From NCBI RefSeq assembly GCF_003014485.1, contig NZ_PYGA01000001.1, positions 62,001-126,000 on the forward strand: a stretch of 64,000 bases of DNA, read 5' to 3'. Source of the stretch: Murinocardiopsis flavida. Its GTDB lineage: Bacteria > Actinomycetota > Actinomycetes > Streptosporangiales > Streptosporangiaceae. The notes under the pieces are model-generated. The model saw only the letters and a list, made by a program, of their open reading frames with translations. It did no database searches and was not told where the DNA came from. Within the stretch, counting starts at the first letter, position 1. Each line of letters begins with the position of its first letter. Of the stretch, positions 16,117 to 25,038 are shown piece by piece. A program made the position numbers and the translations under genes.

Positions 16117-16133
16117 TTCTACGCAGCATAGAA
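16117..16133. promoter_or_regulatory. BlaI-type operator, copy 1
   Basis: The sequence TTCTACGCAGCATAGAA has inverted TTCTA/TAGAA ends. It lies 18 bp before the blaI start and shares its pattern TTCTAnGCnnCATAGAA with the two sites at 19070-19107. Confidence 0.8.
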
Positions 16134-16190
16134 GATGGTGCGGGGTGGTCCGGCCCGGCACCGTCCGGCCCGGTCCCGGCCCGGTGCGGG

Positions 16191-17441
16191 TCAGCCGTCC
16201 GCGGCGACCGCGGCGAAGGACTCGCCGCCCGAGCCGGGCACCGTCAGCAGCGCGGGCCCGCCGGTGATCGCCGCCGCCGGCGGCCGCCAGGACCCCGTGC
16301 CCAGTGGTTCGCCGGAACGCGCGTCGTAGGCGCGGGCGGCGTCGCCGGACGCGGCGTAGAGCACACCGTCGGCGAGGGACTCGGGACGCGCCCGGGGGGA
16401 TCCGGCGGGCCGGGTCCACAGCGGCCGGGAGCTGTCGGCGGAGAGGCCCACCAGCACGCCCCCGCCGCTGCCGTCGGCAGGGGCGGCCTCGACGACCGCG
16501 GCCGGACCGGGGCCGCCGACCAGGCGCGGCTCCCTGTCGCCCGCGAACTCCGCCAGGAGCCGCCCCGTGCGCAGGTCGTTGACCGTGTACCCGTGCCCGC
16601 CGCCGGTGGCGGCCCGCCACTCCAGCACGACGACGGCGCTGGAGTCGCCGACCGGCCGGGGGCCGTAGCCGACCACCGGGCCCCGTTCCGCCGCCGCGAA
16701 GCGCTCGGGGACGGCCAGCCCGCTGCTGCGCCACAGCTCCTCCCCTGTCGCGGTGTCGACACCGCGCAGTTCGCCGCCGCGGTGCACCAGCAGCGCGCCC
16801 TCGTGTTCGTGCAGGATCTCGTCGCCCGCCGCCTCGTCGGCGACGACCGCCCCGGTGGCTGGGTCGAGGGCGGTCTTGGGGCCGCTGTCGGCGCTCAGCA
16901 CGGAGCCCGACTGCGCCGCGAACACCAGGCCGGGCCCGACCAGGGTCCCGGGGACCGGCACCGGACCCCACTCCGTGCTCCCGTCGGCGGGGTCGAGGGC
17001 GGCCGCCGTGGTCCGCACGGCGAGCGGCCCGCGCGCGGTGTCGGCGTCGCTGTCGAGCAGCACCACCAGAGCGCGGCCGTCCGTGCCGCGGGTCGCGGCG
17101 AACGCCGTGCAACTGGGATTGCGAGCGGCCGACCAGCGCGTCCGCCCGTCGGCGCCGACCCCGGCGAACCGGAGCCCGCCGTCCGAGGCCACCGGCCCGA
17201 CGAAGGCGTCCCCGACCGCCTTGGGCGCCGAGGAGAAGGGCGCCGTCCACACGGCTCGGGAGGGCAGGTGCGGCGGGATCGCCGCGGCGGGCAGGTCGGG
17301 CGGCGCGGCGGCCGGGTCGTCGCGCGGGACGGCGCCGCCGTCGTCTCCCCCGGTGCCGCCGCACGCCGCCGCCAGCAGCAGGACGGCCGCCGCCGCGGTG
17401 GCGGTGCGCCGCCGGAGTCCCCGCGGGCGCGGCTCAGCCAT
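16191..17441 (-). CDS. PQQ-propeller-like lipoprotein
   Basis: This 416-residue exported lipoprotein has the lipobox LAAAC near residue 27. A beta-propeller follows, with repeats of the PQQ/outer-membrane-assembly type (phrases such as ALDPADGSTEWG, GVDTATGEELWRSSGL, VNDLRTGRLLAEF, YDARSGEPLGTGSW). The ATG overlaps the end of the ccdA-like gene by eight bases (ATGGCTGA), making it the third gene of the dsbA-ccdA operon. Propellers of this kind can bind a quinone cofactor or act as protein scaffolds, and no residues decide between these. Its place in a disulfide operon suggests a client or electron partner on the outer face of the membrane. Confidence 0.83.
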   Translation of the reverse strand: MAEPRPRGLRRRTATAAAAVLLLAAACGGTGGDDGGAVPRDDPAAAPPDLPAAAIPPHLPSRAVWTAPFSSAPKAVGDAFVGPVASDGGLRFAGVGADGRTRWSAARNPSCTAFAATRGTDGRALVVLLDSDADTARGPLAVRTTAAALDPADGSTEWGPVPVPGTLVGPGLVFAAQSGSVLSADSGPKTALDPATGAVVADEAAGDEILHEHEGALLVHRGGELRGVDTATGEELWRSSGLAVPERFAAAERGPVVGYGPRPVGDSSAVVVLEWRAATGGGHGYTVNDLRTGRLLAEFAGDREPRLVGGPGPAAVVEAAPADGSGGGVLVGLSADSSRPLWTRPAGSPRARPESLADGVLYAASGDAARAYDARSGEPLGTGSWRPPAAAITGGPALLTVPGSGGESFAAVAADG

Positions 17442-18303
17442 CGCCGCCCGCGGGGGGCTCGGCGGCGTCCCGGCGGCGTTCCGCCCTGGCGCGGCGGACG
17501 CCGAGGAACCCGGCGCCCAGCAGCACCGCCGCCGCGGCGGCGAGGAACGCGAGGTCGGCGCCGAGGCCGAGCCGGGACAGCGGCGCCTGGAGGCGGTAGC
17601 CGGCCTCCTCCGCCCACGCCATCCCGGGCAGCCCGGTCAGGGACGCCGTGCCGTCGAAGACGAGGAAGAGCACGCCGATACCGATGAACAGCAGCCCCGA
17701 GACCAGGCCGGCCGTGTGCAGGCGCACCCGGCCCACCTGGACGGAGCGGCCGCGCAGCCACCTCCGGCGGCCGAGGTCGAACCGGTCCCACAGCAGCGCG
17801 AGGGCGAAGAGCGGCAGCGCCATGCCCAGCGCGTAGCAGGCGAGCAGCAGCACCCCGCGCAGCGGCGTCCCCGTGGCGGCGACGGTGAGGACGGCGCCGA
17901 GGATGGGGCCGGAGCAGAATCCCGCCAGGCCGTAGACCGCGCCGAGGCCGAAGACGGGCAGTGCCCCGGTGCGCCCGGCGAAGCGGTCGTGCAGGCGCCC
18001 GGCGGGTCCCAGTGAGAACCCCAGGCCGAGGATCTGCGCCGCGCCCAGCGCGATGATGAGCCAGCCCGCGACGGCGACCAGCAGTTCCCGCTGGCCGTAG
18101 AAGAGGGTGCTCACCAGCGCGGAGCCCGCTCCGAGGGGGACGAGCGTGACGCACAGCCCCGCGTAGAACACCGCGGTGCGCAGCACGAGCCGGGCGGGGT
18201 CGCGGAAGGCGTAGGCGAAGAAGGACGGCAGCAGGAGCGCGCTGCACGGGCTCAGCAGGGCGAGCAGCCCGCCGGCGAGCGCGGCGACGTAGCCGATGTC
18301 CAC
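17434..18303 (-). CDS. CcdA/DsbD-type thiol-disulfide membrane transporter
   Basis: This 289-residue membrane protein has six or seven hydrophobic segments. It carries the two Cys-Pro-type motifs of the CcdA/DsbD-beta family: SPCSALLLPS near the N-terminus and GFCSGPILG near residue 130. CcdA carries reducing equivalents from cytoplasmic thioredoxin across the membrane to thiol proteins outside. The GTG start lies three bases after the dsbA-like stop. With the DsbA upstream and the propeller lipoprotein downstream it forms a three-gene extracytoplasmic redox operon. Confidence 0.88.
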   Translation of the reverse strand: MDIGYVAALAGGLLALLSPCSALLLPSFFAYAFRDPARLVLRTAVFYAGLCVTLVPLGAGSALVSTLFYGQRELLVAVAGWLIIALGAAQILGLGFSLGPAGRLHDRFAGRTGALPVFGLGAVYGLAGFCSGPILGAVLTVAATGTPLRGVLLLACYALGMALPLFALALLWDRFDLGRRRWLRGRSVQVGRVRLHTAGLVSGLLFIGIGVLFLVFDGTASLTGLPGMAWAEEAGYRLQAPLSRLGLGADLAFLAAAAAVLLGAGFLGVRRARAERRRDAAEPPAGGDG

Positions 18304-18306
18304 GCC

Positions 18307-19032
18307 TCAGCCCTCCGCCGCGGCGAGCGCCCGGTCGATCGCCGCGGTGAACTCGCCGAGGGGTTGCGCGCCCATGACCGGGTCGCCGTTGACGAGGAAG
18401 GCGGGGGTCCCGCTCACCCCGATCCGCTGCCCTTCGGCGAAGTCGGCGTCGACGTCCGCCGCGAGCTCCTCGTCGGCGAGGTCCTCGGTGAACCGGTCGG
18501 CGTCGAGCCCGGCCTTGTCGGCGATGCGCGCCATCCGCTCCGGCAGGTCCGGGCCCGCGTCCTTGACGTCGCGCTGCGCCGCGTACACGGCGGCGTGGAA
18601 GTCCCAGAACCCGTCCTGCTCGGCCGCGGCCCGTGCGCCGATCGCCAGTGTGCGGGACTCCGCGCCGAGGTAGGGGAACTCGCGCCACTCGATCCGCAGC
18701 TCGCCGTTCTCGACGTAGTCCTCGACCAGTTCCGGCTGCGTGTCGCGCACCCATGTCGCGCAGAACGGGCAGCGGTAGTCCGAGTAGGCGATGAGCACCA
18801 CCGGCGCGCCGGGGTCGCCCAGCGCCATGGGGTCTCCGGGGGTGCGGCGCGCCAGCGACTCCCCCAGTTCGCGCGTCTCGGCGCCGACCCCGGCCGACTG
18901 GGGTACAGGGTCGGTGCCGTCGGCCGCGCCCGTGTCGCGCGTCGCGCCGTACAGCGCGGCGACGAGGATCAGGAGCAGCACGCCGCCCAGCGCGAGCGGC
19001 AGCACACCGGACTGCTTCGGGCGGGGGCTCAT
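18307..19032 (-). CDS. DsbA-family thiol-disulfide protein, first gene of the dsbA-ccdA operon
   Basis: This 241-residue protein has an N-terminal membrane anchor (residues of about 10-28). The thioredoxin-fold domain carries the redox pair C88-P-F-C91 and the cis-Pro loop GVSGTPAFLVNGDPVMGAQP. It is the same length as the DsbA at 14053-14778 and matches it over much of its length, so the two are paralogues. The expected partner is the CcdA-like protein directly downstream (3-bp gap). Two BlaI-type palindromes lie 38-75 bp upstream, which predicts repression by the BlaI protein encoded about 3 kb away. Confidence 0.9.
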   Translation of the reverse strand: MSPRPKQSGVLPLALGGVLLLILVAALYGATRDTGAADGTDPVPQSAGVGAETRELGESLARRTPGDPMALGDPGAPVVLIAYSDYRCPFCATWVRDTQPELVEDYVENGELRIEWREFPYLGAESRTLAIGARAAAEQDGFWDFHAAVYAAQRDVKDAGPDLPERMARIADKAGLDADRFTEDLADEELAADVDADFAEGQRIGVSGTPAFLVNGDPVMGAQPLGEFTAAIDRALAAAEG

Positions 19033-19069
19033 CGGGCGGCCGTCCGGCGGCGCGCGGCCCGCTGCGCGA

Positions 19070-19107
19070 TTCTATGCAACATAGAAGCGATTCTAAGCGA
19101 CATAGAA
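19070..19107. promoter_or_regulatory. Two BlaI-type operators, copies 2 and 3
   Basis: TTCTATGCAACATAGAA (19070-19086) and TTCTAAGCGACATAGAA (19091-19107) lie 21 bp apart start to start, i.e. two helical turns, so two dimers could bind the same DNA face. They precede the leftward dsbA-ccdA-propeller operon and share their pattern with the site before blaI. Confidence 0.85.
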
Positions 19108-19308
19108 GACTGCGTCGCACCGCAGCGGGCCACACCCGGAGCGGCGCGCCGCCGATCCCGCCAACCGCACAATTCGGACGTTGTCGGCAAGCCACGCTAA
19201 AATCCGGCCTCCGGGGATTCCACGTGATCCATTGGACAGTCGCGCCCTTGACTCTCGGCGACGCCACTCCGGCCACCAACTCCGCGTCACCGTCATAGGG
19301 GTACCCGC

Positions 19309-21198
19309 ATGCCAAGAGTCACGGGCCGAGAGCGGTTCCGTTACTGGTTCGACGGCACCATGGCCAAAGGCACGCCGGCGCTGATCGGCTGGCTCGGGGT
19401 CGCCCTGATCTCGATGATCCTGTTCTTCGGCGTCGTGGCGTACCTCCTCGCCCCGCACACCGGCGACCTCGCGGACAAGGGGTTCTTCGAGACCCTGTGG
19501 GTCACCTTCATGCGGATCATGGACCCCGGCGCGCTCGGCGGCGACGACACCTCCAACGTGCTGTTCGTCGCGGTGATGCTGGGCGCCACCGTGGGCGGCA
19601 TCCTCGTGTTCAGCGCACTGGTCGGCGTGATCGCCACCGGCCTCGACAACAAGATCCACGAACTGCGCAAGGGGCGTTCGCGGGTCCTGGAGAGCGGGCA
19701 CACCATCCTGCTCGGCTGGTCGGAGCAGGTCTTCATCATGCTCAACGAGCTCATCGAGGCGAACGCCAGCGAGAAGCGCGCGGTGGTCGCCGTCCTCGCC
19801 GACCGCGACAAGGTCGAGATGGAGGACGAGATCAGGGAGCGGATCTCCGACACCAAGACCACCCGGGTCATCTGCCGGACCGGGAACCTGCTCAACCCGC
19901 ACGATCTCGACATCGCCAACCCCGACCGGTCGCGGTCGATCATCGTCGTCCCCGCGAGCGGGGAGGAGTCCGACAACCAGGTCATCAAGACCCTGCTCGC
20001 CATCGCCAACCGGCCCGGCCGCCGCGACGAGCCGTACAACGTCGTCGCCGCCGTCCACGACTCCCTGAGCCTGCGCGCCGCGCAGCTCGCGGGCGGCGAC
20101 GAGGCCTACATCGTCGACGCCGACGACGTCGCCTCCCGCCTGGTCGTGCAGACCGCCCTGCAATCCGGCCTGTCCGCGGTCTACACCGACCTGTTCGACT
20201 TCGGCGGCGACGAGATGTACATGACCGAGGAGCCCCGCCTCGTCGGCCAGCAGTTCGGCCACGCGCTGTTCGCCTACGAGACCTCCAGCGTCCTCGGGCT
20301 CAAGCGCGGCGAGCGGATCCTGATCAACCCGCCCATGGACACCGTGATCACGCGCGGCGACGAACTCATCGTCATCGCCGAGGACGACAGCGCCATCCGC
20401 CTGGGCGGGCGCCCGCCCGGCGTCCACGAGGAGGTGATCGTCCGGCCCCGCGCCCAGCGCCCGACGCCCCGGATGGTCCTGATGATCGGCTGGAACGAGC
20501 GGGCCCGCCGGATCATCGAGCAGCTCGACAGCTACCTCGCCCCCGAGTCCGGCGTGCACGTCGCCGCGCGGCGCCCGGGCGCCCGCGACGAGATCGACGA
20601 GCTGCGGCCGCTGCTCAAGAACACCGCCGTCGTGTTCGCCGAGGCCGAGACCACCGACCGCAGTTTCCTCGAACGGGTCGACTTCTCCATGTACCAGCAC
20701 GTCATCGTGCTGACCTACGACCACCTCGAACTCCAGGCCGCCGACTCCCTGACCCTGGTGACCCTGCTGCACCTGCGCGACATGGCCGAGCGCAGGAACG
20801 AGAAGTACTCGATCGTCACCGAGATGCGCGACGACCACAACCGGCAGCTCGCCCAGATCACCCAGACCGACGACTTCATCGTCAGCGGCAAGCTCATCAG
20901 CCTGCTGATGACGCAGATCTCGGAGAACCGGCACCTCAACACCGTGTTCGCCACCCTCCTCGACCCCGAGGGCTCCGAGATCTACCTGAAGCCGGTCGAG
21001 GAGTACGTCCGGCCCGCGGTGCGGATCGACTTCTACACCGTGCTCGAAGCGGCCCGCCGGCGCGGGCAGGTCGCCATGGGCTACCGGATCCAGGCCCGCG
21101 CCTCAGGCCCCGACCACGGCATCGTCCTCAACCCCGACAAGCGCGAGCGCATCAGGTTCGCCCCCGGCGACAAGGTGATCGTCCTCGCCGAGGACTGA
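19309..21198 (+). CDS. CASTOR/POLLUX-type ion channel with RCK-like domains
   Basis: This 629-residue protein has two membrane segments (residues of about 25-48 and 88-110) with a short pore-like loop between them. A long cytoplasmic part follows with two TrkA_N/RCK-type nucleotide-binding repeats (GHTILLGWSEQVFIMLNELI near residue 130 and RMVLMIGWNERARRIIEQL near 390). This layout matches the bacterial relatives of plant CASTOR/POLLUX calcium/potassium channels. The pore loop lacks a TVGYG potassium filter, so selectivity cannot be read. An AGGGG ribosome site precedes the ATG. No riboswitch is recognisable in the 200-bp leader, which also holds the divergent BlaI-type sites. Confidence 0.85.
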   Translation: MPRVTGRERFRYWFDGTMAKGTPALIGWLGVALISMILFFGVVAYLLAPHTGDLADKGFFETLWVTFMRIMDPGALGGDDTSNVLFVAVMLGATVGGILVFSALVGVIATGLDNKIHELRKGRSRVLESGHTILLGWSEQVFIMLNELIEANASEKRAVVAVLADRDKVEMEDEIRERISDTKTTRVICRTGNLLNPHDLDIANPDRSRSIIVVPASGEESDNQVIKTLLAIANRPGRRDEPYNVVAAVHDSLSLRAAQLAGGDEAYIVDADDVASRLVVQTALQSGLSAVYTDLFDFGGDEMYMTEEPRLVGQQFGHALFAYETSSVLGLKRGERILINPPMDTVITRGDELIVIAEDDSAIRLGGRPPGVHEEVIVRPRAQRPTPRMVLMIGWNERARRIIEQLDSYLAPESGVHVAARRPGARDEIDELRPLLKNTAVVFAEAETTDRSFLERVDFSMYQHVIVLTYDHLELQAADSLTLVTLLHLRDMAERRNEKYSIVTEMRDDHNRQLAQITQTDDFIVSGKLISLLMTQISENRHLNTVFATLLDPEGSEIYLKPVEEYVRPAVRIDFYTVLEAARRRGQVAMGYRIQARASGPDHGIVLNPDKRERIRFAPGDKVIVLAED

Positions 21199-21224
21199 GG
21201 GGGCCGCCGCCGGGCCGGGCCCGC

Positions 21225-23228
21225 TCAGCCGCCCACGTGGATGCCCGGGCGGCACGAGGGGTCCTTCTTCTCGTACTGGCGCAGGATCTCCCGGACCACC
21301 GGCGCGGTGTCCCCCCGGCCCAGCAGCAGGTAGCGCAGCAGGTGCCCGAGCGGGTTGCCCTCCGACCACTCGAAATGGCAGTGCGGGCGCACCCCCGTGG
21401 CGTCGCGCAGCGCGAGCAGGATCGCGGCGATGGCGTTGGGCGCCACCGGGCTCTCGGCGCGCAGCACGTGGTACCCGGCCACGTCGACCCCTCGGACGTA
21501 CAGCACGTCGCTGAACTCCGAGGGGTCGATGACGTCGACCTCCAGGAACAGCACCTCGGCCGCGCCGGGCACGGGGCTCTTCGCGCGCTGCGACGCCTCC
21601 TTCTCCGCGTACTCGGCCCGGTCGCCGCTGTCGCGCCGGTTCGCGACCAGGTGCAGCTGGCCGTCCACGGCGAGGGTCTCGGTCACGAACCGGCGCGCCG
21701 ACTCGTCGAACTCGATGCGGTCCACCCGCAGCTCCGTTGTGCGGGACACCCGCGACACCAGCGAGATCACGATGATCCCCGCGATGAACACCACCGAGAT
21801 CGCCAACCCGTCCGGCTTGGCGATGACGTTCTCGCCCAGCGCGTAGAGCAGCACGAGGGTCAGGACGGCGAACGCGGCCGTCGCGGCGCGCCGGCCCTTG
21901 CGCGCGGAGGAGATCGTCACCGCCACGGCGCCGGAGACCATCATCGCCAGGATGCCGGTCGCGTAGGCACCGGACTGCGCGTCGACGTCCGCGCCGAAGG
22001 CGATCGTGATCACGACGCACACCGCGGTGTAGACCAGCACCACCGGGCGCACGGCCCGGCCCCACTCCGGCGCCATCCCGTAGGACGGCAGGTAGCGCGG
22101 GACGATGTTGATCAGGCCCGCCATCGCCGAGGCGCCGGCGAACCAGAGGATCACGACGCAGCTGACGTCGTAGAGCGTGCCGAACCCGTCGCCGAGCCGG
22201 GTGTGCGCCAGGTAGGCGAGCGCGCGGCCGTTGGCGGCGCCGCCCCGCTCGAACTCCTCGGCGGGGATCAGGACCGTTGTGACGAAGCTCGTCGTGATCA
22301 GGTAGACGCTCATGATGAGGCTGGCGCCCGTGAGGAGCTTGCGGGTGTTGCGGATCCGCGCTTCGAGCCGCTCCTCCGCGGTCTTCCCGTCGGCGGCGAC
22401 CAACGGCATCATGCTGACCCCCGTCTCGAACCCGGACAGGCCGAGCACCAGGAGGGGGAACGCCGCGAGCGCCGGCAGCAGGATCCCGCCGAAGCCGCCG
22501 CCGGTGGCGGTGAGCGCCGCCGTCCAGTCGCCGAGCGCGGCGGGGTCGGCGACCACTTCGGCCAGCCCGATGACGACCACCACCGCGTTGAGGAGCAGGA
22601 ACACCGCGACGACGGGGATCGCGACGGCGACGGCCTCGCGGAAGCCGAGGAGGAACACGCCGCCGAGGACGAGCAGCAGCACCACGGTGATGGGGACGGC
22701 CCCGCCGTGCAGGAAGGCCGGCAGGTAGGGGTTCTCCAGCAGGTGGACGGTCGCGTCGGCCGACGACAGCGTGATGGTGATGATCCACGAGGTGGCGACG
22801 AACCCCAGCAGGACGAGGACGAACAGCTTGCCCTTCCAGAAGGGCAGCAGGCGTTCGAGCATCGCCACCGAGCCCAGCCCGTTCGGGCTCGCCCGTGCGA
22901 CCCTGCGGTACATGGGCAGCATCCCGAACAGGGTGAGCGCCACGATGAACAGCGTCGCCAGCGGCGACAGCGCCCCGGCGGCGAGTGCGGCGATGCCCGG
23001 CAGGTAGGACAGGGTGGAGAAGTAGTCGACCCCGGTCAGGCACATGACCTTCCACCACGCCTGCTGCTCGACGTGGGCGTGCGGTGCGACCGGCCCCACC
23101 GGTGAGACCTGGTCCTTCAGCAGCCACCGCGAAACGCCGCGCGGGGCCGCCTTCCGGCGCGCAGGGCTGGCCATGCGCGCCGGTACCGCGAACTCGTGCT
23201 CGGCCTTCATGGGCCCCTTCGCTTCCAT
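21225..23228 (-). CDS. APC-superfamily permease with cytoplasmic C-terminal domain
   Basis: This permease of about 667 residues has about twelve membrane segments. The N-terminal phrase [20 protein letters not shown] is typical of the amino-acid/polyamine/cation family. A soluble tail of about 150 residues (from roughly 510) ends in [20 protein letters not shown]. Some members of this long group are potassium or amino-acid transporters, and the substrate is not determinable here. It converges with the channel gene with a 26-bp gap, and the pair may act together in ion homeostasis. An in-frame ATG at 23210 has a better ribosome site (AAGGGG) than the one used here. Confidence 0.82.
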   Translation of the reverse strand: MEAKGPMKAEHEFAVPARMASPARRKAAPRGVSRWLLKDQVSPVGPVAPHAHVEQQAWWKVMCLTGVDYFSTLSYLPGIAALAAGALSPLATLFIVALTLFGMLPMYRRVARASPNGLGSVAMLERLLPFWKGKLFVLVLLGFVATSWIITITLSSADATVHLLENPYLPAFLHGGAVPITVVLLLVLGGVFLLGFREAVAVAIPVVAVFLLLNAVVVVIGLAEVVADPAALGDWTAALTATGGGFGGILLPALAAFPLLVLGLSGFETGVSMMPLVAADGKTAEERLEARIRNTRKLLTGASLIMSVYLITTSFVTTVLIPAEEFERGGAANGRALAYLAHTRLGDGFGTLYDVSCVVILWFAGASAMAGLINIVPRYLPSYGMAPEWGRAVRPVVLVYTAVCVVITIAFGADVDAQSGAYATGILAMMVSGAVAVTISSARKGRRAATAAFAVLTLVLLYALGENVIAKPDGLAISVVFIAGIIVISLVSRVSRTTELRVDRIEFDESARRFVTETLAVDGQLHLVANRRDSGDRAEYAEKEASQRAKSPVPGAAEVLFLEVDVIDPSEFSDVLYVRGVDVAGYHVLRAESPVAPNAIAAILLALRDATGVRPHCHFEWSEGNPLGHLLRYLLLGRGDTAPVVREILRQYEKKDPSCRPGIHVGG

Positions 23229-23371
23229 TGACGTCCCGCAGGCCCATTGCCCTGGTCAGAGAGGCACCAACCGGCACCGTTGCCGTGGGCATGGCGAGAT
23301 CACGCTAGGAAGAGAACTTCCCCGTATCAATGGAATCGGGCGTTAAGGAACCGTATGGGTTGCGCCCGGGG

Positions 23372-24655
23372 TCAGCCCAGGCCGAGCACGACGAGCAGCA
23401 GCCAGGGCACGATCGACCCGCACACCAGCATGGCGCCGGCCCAGTACAGCAGCTGCCGGAAGTACACGCTCCGGTCGCGGTTGCGGACGTTGGCCATCAG
23501 CAGCGCCCCGCTCGGCGAGGTCGGGGAGACGTCCACGACGCTCGCCGCGACGCCGAAGCCCGCGACCGCTCCGGGGATGTGCGCGAACTCCGCCGCCTGC
23601 AACGGCGGGATGAGGATCGGGAAGGTGGCGCCCAGAGTCGCCGTCGTCGAGGCGAAGGCCGACACGACCGCGCCGATCGCGCTGGCGAGCAGCGCGGTCA
23701 CCACCGGGCCGCCGAGTCCGCCGATGGCGTCGGACGCGAGGTCGATGGCGCCGACCTGCTCGGCGACGCCGACGAACACGAACAGCCCCGAGGTCAGCAG
23801 GATGACGCTCCACGCGATGCCCTTGACGGCGGTCTCGCCCCGCGCCGGGTAGCAGAGGGTGAGCACGGCGCCGAGCGCGAAGGCGGTGATCCCGACGTCC
23901 AGGTCGAAGCCGAGTGCGAGGACGCCGAGCGCGGCGATGGCGACCAGTGTCGCGATCTGCTCGACGGTGACGCGCCCGCCGTCGGTGCCGGCGGCTTCGG
24001 GGTCCGCCGCGGCGTCGGCGACCTCGGGCTCCTTGCCGTGGCCGTGCCGGATCAGGTGGAGCCCGCCGAAGGCGAAGTACACGACGGTCATGAGCAGGAC
24101 GTAGATGAGCAGGTACGGGACGAACACGTCCCAGATGGAGACGTCGGTGAGCCCGGACTTCTCCAGGACGCTCCGCGTGACCGCGCCGTAGGAGTTCAGC
24201 GGCGACATCGCGGTGGCGTTGACGCCGTGCAGGATGATCAGGCCCATCAGCAGCGGACTGACCCGGTACTTCGCGGCGAACGACATCGCCAGGGGTGCCA
24301 GGAGCGCCAGGGCGGCCGACGGGAAGACGCCGAACGCGACCAGGAGCGCCGCGATGAGCCCGAAGATGACGGGGATGAGCGCGACCCGGCCGGCCACCAT
24401 GCGGACGCCGGTGGTGACGATGAGCTCGACGGTGCCGTTCGCCCGCGCGATCGCGAACAGGTAGGTCACCCCGGCGATCAGGACGAAGATGTCCGCGGGG
24501 AACGAGCCGAGCATCTCATCGACGGTCAGCCCGCCGATCGTGGCGACCACCAGGGCGAAGACGAAGCCGAGTACACCGATGTTGACGTTGAACGCTATCG
24601 CGAGGCCGAACATCAGCACCAGGCAGCCCACACTGGCGGCGATCGCTGGGGTCAT
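23372..24655 (-). CDS. MatC-like dicarboxylate carrier (SLC13-type permease)
   Basis: This 427-residue membrane protein has about eleven hydrophobic segments. Its N-terminal half fits the MatC_N (malonate/dicarboxylate carrier) domain: NVNIGVLGFVFALVVATIGG at residues of about 24-43, and the phrase NSYGAVTRSVLEKSG. It should take up a C3/C4 carboxylate. A GAGG ribosome site lies eight bases before the ATG. It is divergent from the aldehyde dehydrogenase/beta-hydroxyacid dehydrogenase operon, and the shared intergenic region holds repeated TGTATGCA sites. This suggests import of an acid that the two dehydrogenases then process. Confidence 0.83.
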   Translation of the reverse strand: MTPAIAASVGCLVLMFGLAIAFNVNIGVLGFVFALVVATIGGLTVDEMLGSFPADIFVLIAGVTYLFAIARANGTVELIVTTGVRMVAGRVALIPVIFGLIAALLVAFGVFPSAALALLAPLAMSFAAKYRVSPLLMGLIILHGVNATAMSPLNSYGAVTRSVLEKSGLTDVSIWDVFVPYLLIYVLLMTVVYFAFGGLHLIRHGHGKEPEVADAAADPEAAGTDGGRVTVEQIATLVAIAALGVLALGFDLDVGITAFALGAVLTLCYPARGETAVKGIAWSVILLTSGLFVFVGVAEQVGAIDLASDAIGGLGGPVVTALLASAIGAVVSAFASTTATLGATFPILIPPLQAAEFAHIPGAVAGFGVAASVVDVSPTSPSGALLMANVRNRDRSVYFRQLLYWAGAMLVCGSIVPWLLLVVLGLG

Positions 24656-24690
24656 CCTCTGCGCCTCATCCCGAACCGGACGTACACCTA

Positions 24691-24719
24691 TGTATGCATA
24701 AGTGATCTACTGCATACGA
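24691..24719. promoter_or_regulatory. Paired TGTATGCA sites over the carrier promoter
   Basis: TGTATGCATA (24691-24700) and, on the other strand, TCGTATGCAG (24719-24710) lie in the likely leftward promoter. On the minus strand TTGCGT is followed 16 bp later by TAGATC. The motif recurs at 24899, which suggests one GntR- or LacI-like regulator for both directions. Confidence 0.5.
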
Positions 24720-24865
24720 GAGCGTACGCAACTTTGCGGTGCCGTCAAGACCAGGGGCGCCGCCGAGCCGCGGGCGGCGCCGGCAGGACCCCTGCATCCC
24801 CTGCGGATCCCCTGGGACACGGCCCGACCGGCGGATTCAGGCGGCGTGGCACGCCCGCCCGGCTA

Positions 24866-24916
24866 TTGACACGGCTTCCCGCCGGTACCGTATTCTGCTG
24901 TATGCAATTATGTACA
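24866..24916 (+). promoter_or_regulatory. Promoter and operator of the dehydrogenase operon
   Basis: TTGACA (24866-24871) and TATTCT (24891-24896) have a 19-bp spacer. They are followed by TGTATGCAATTATGTACA (24899-24916), an imperfect palindrome repeating the TGTATGCA core found before the carrier gene. The placement just downstream of -10 suggests repression. Confidence 0.55.
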
Positions 24917-25038
24917 CGGTTTTCGGTCCGCGTTCCCGGCGGCACGGACGCGCGGCGCACCCGCCGCCGTCCGCCGCCCGCACCGCGGGGCCCGACCGCC
25001 GAGACACCCACTGCCGACACCCCGACGGAGCCCCAGCG

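Larger units (their letters stand above)
24656..25038. other. 383-bp divergent control region
   Basis: This gene-free stretch separates the carboxylate carrier (left) from the aldehyde dehydrogenase (right). It holds the TGTATGCA-type sites and the promoters described separately; I see no further gene or RNA structure in it. Confidence 0.7.

Noticed and set aside
19108-19308. c-di-AMP (ydaO) riboswitch before the channel gene
   Set aside because: The leader lacks the conserved ydaO core; only the divergent BlaI-type sites and ordinary intergenic sequence are visible.
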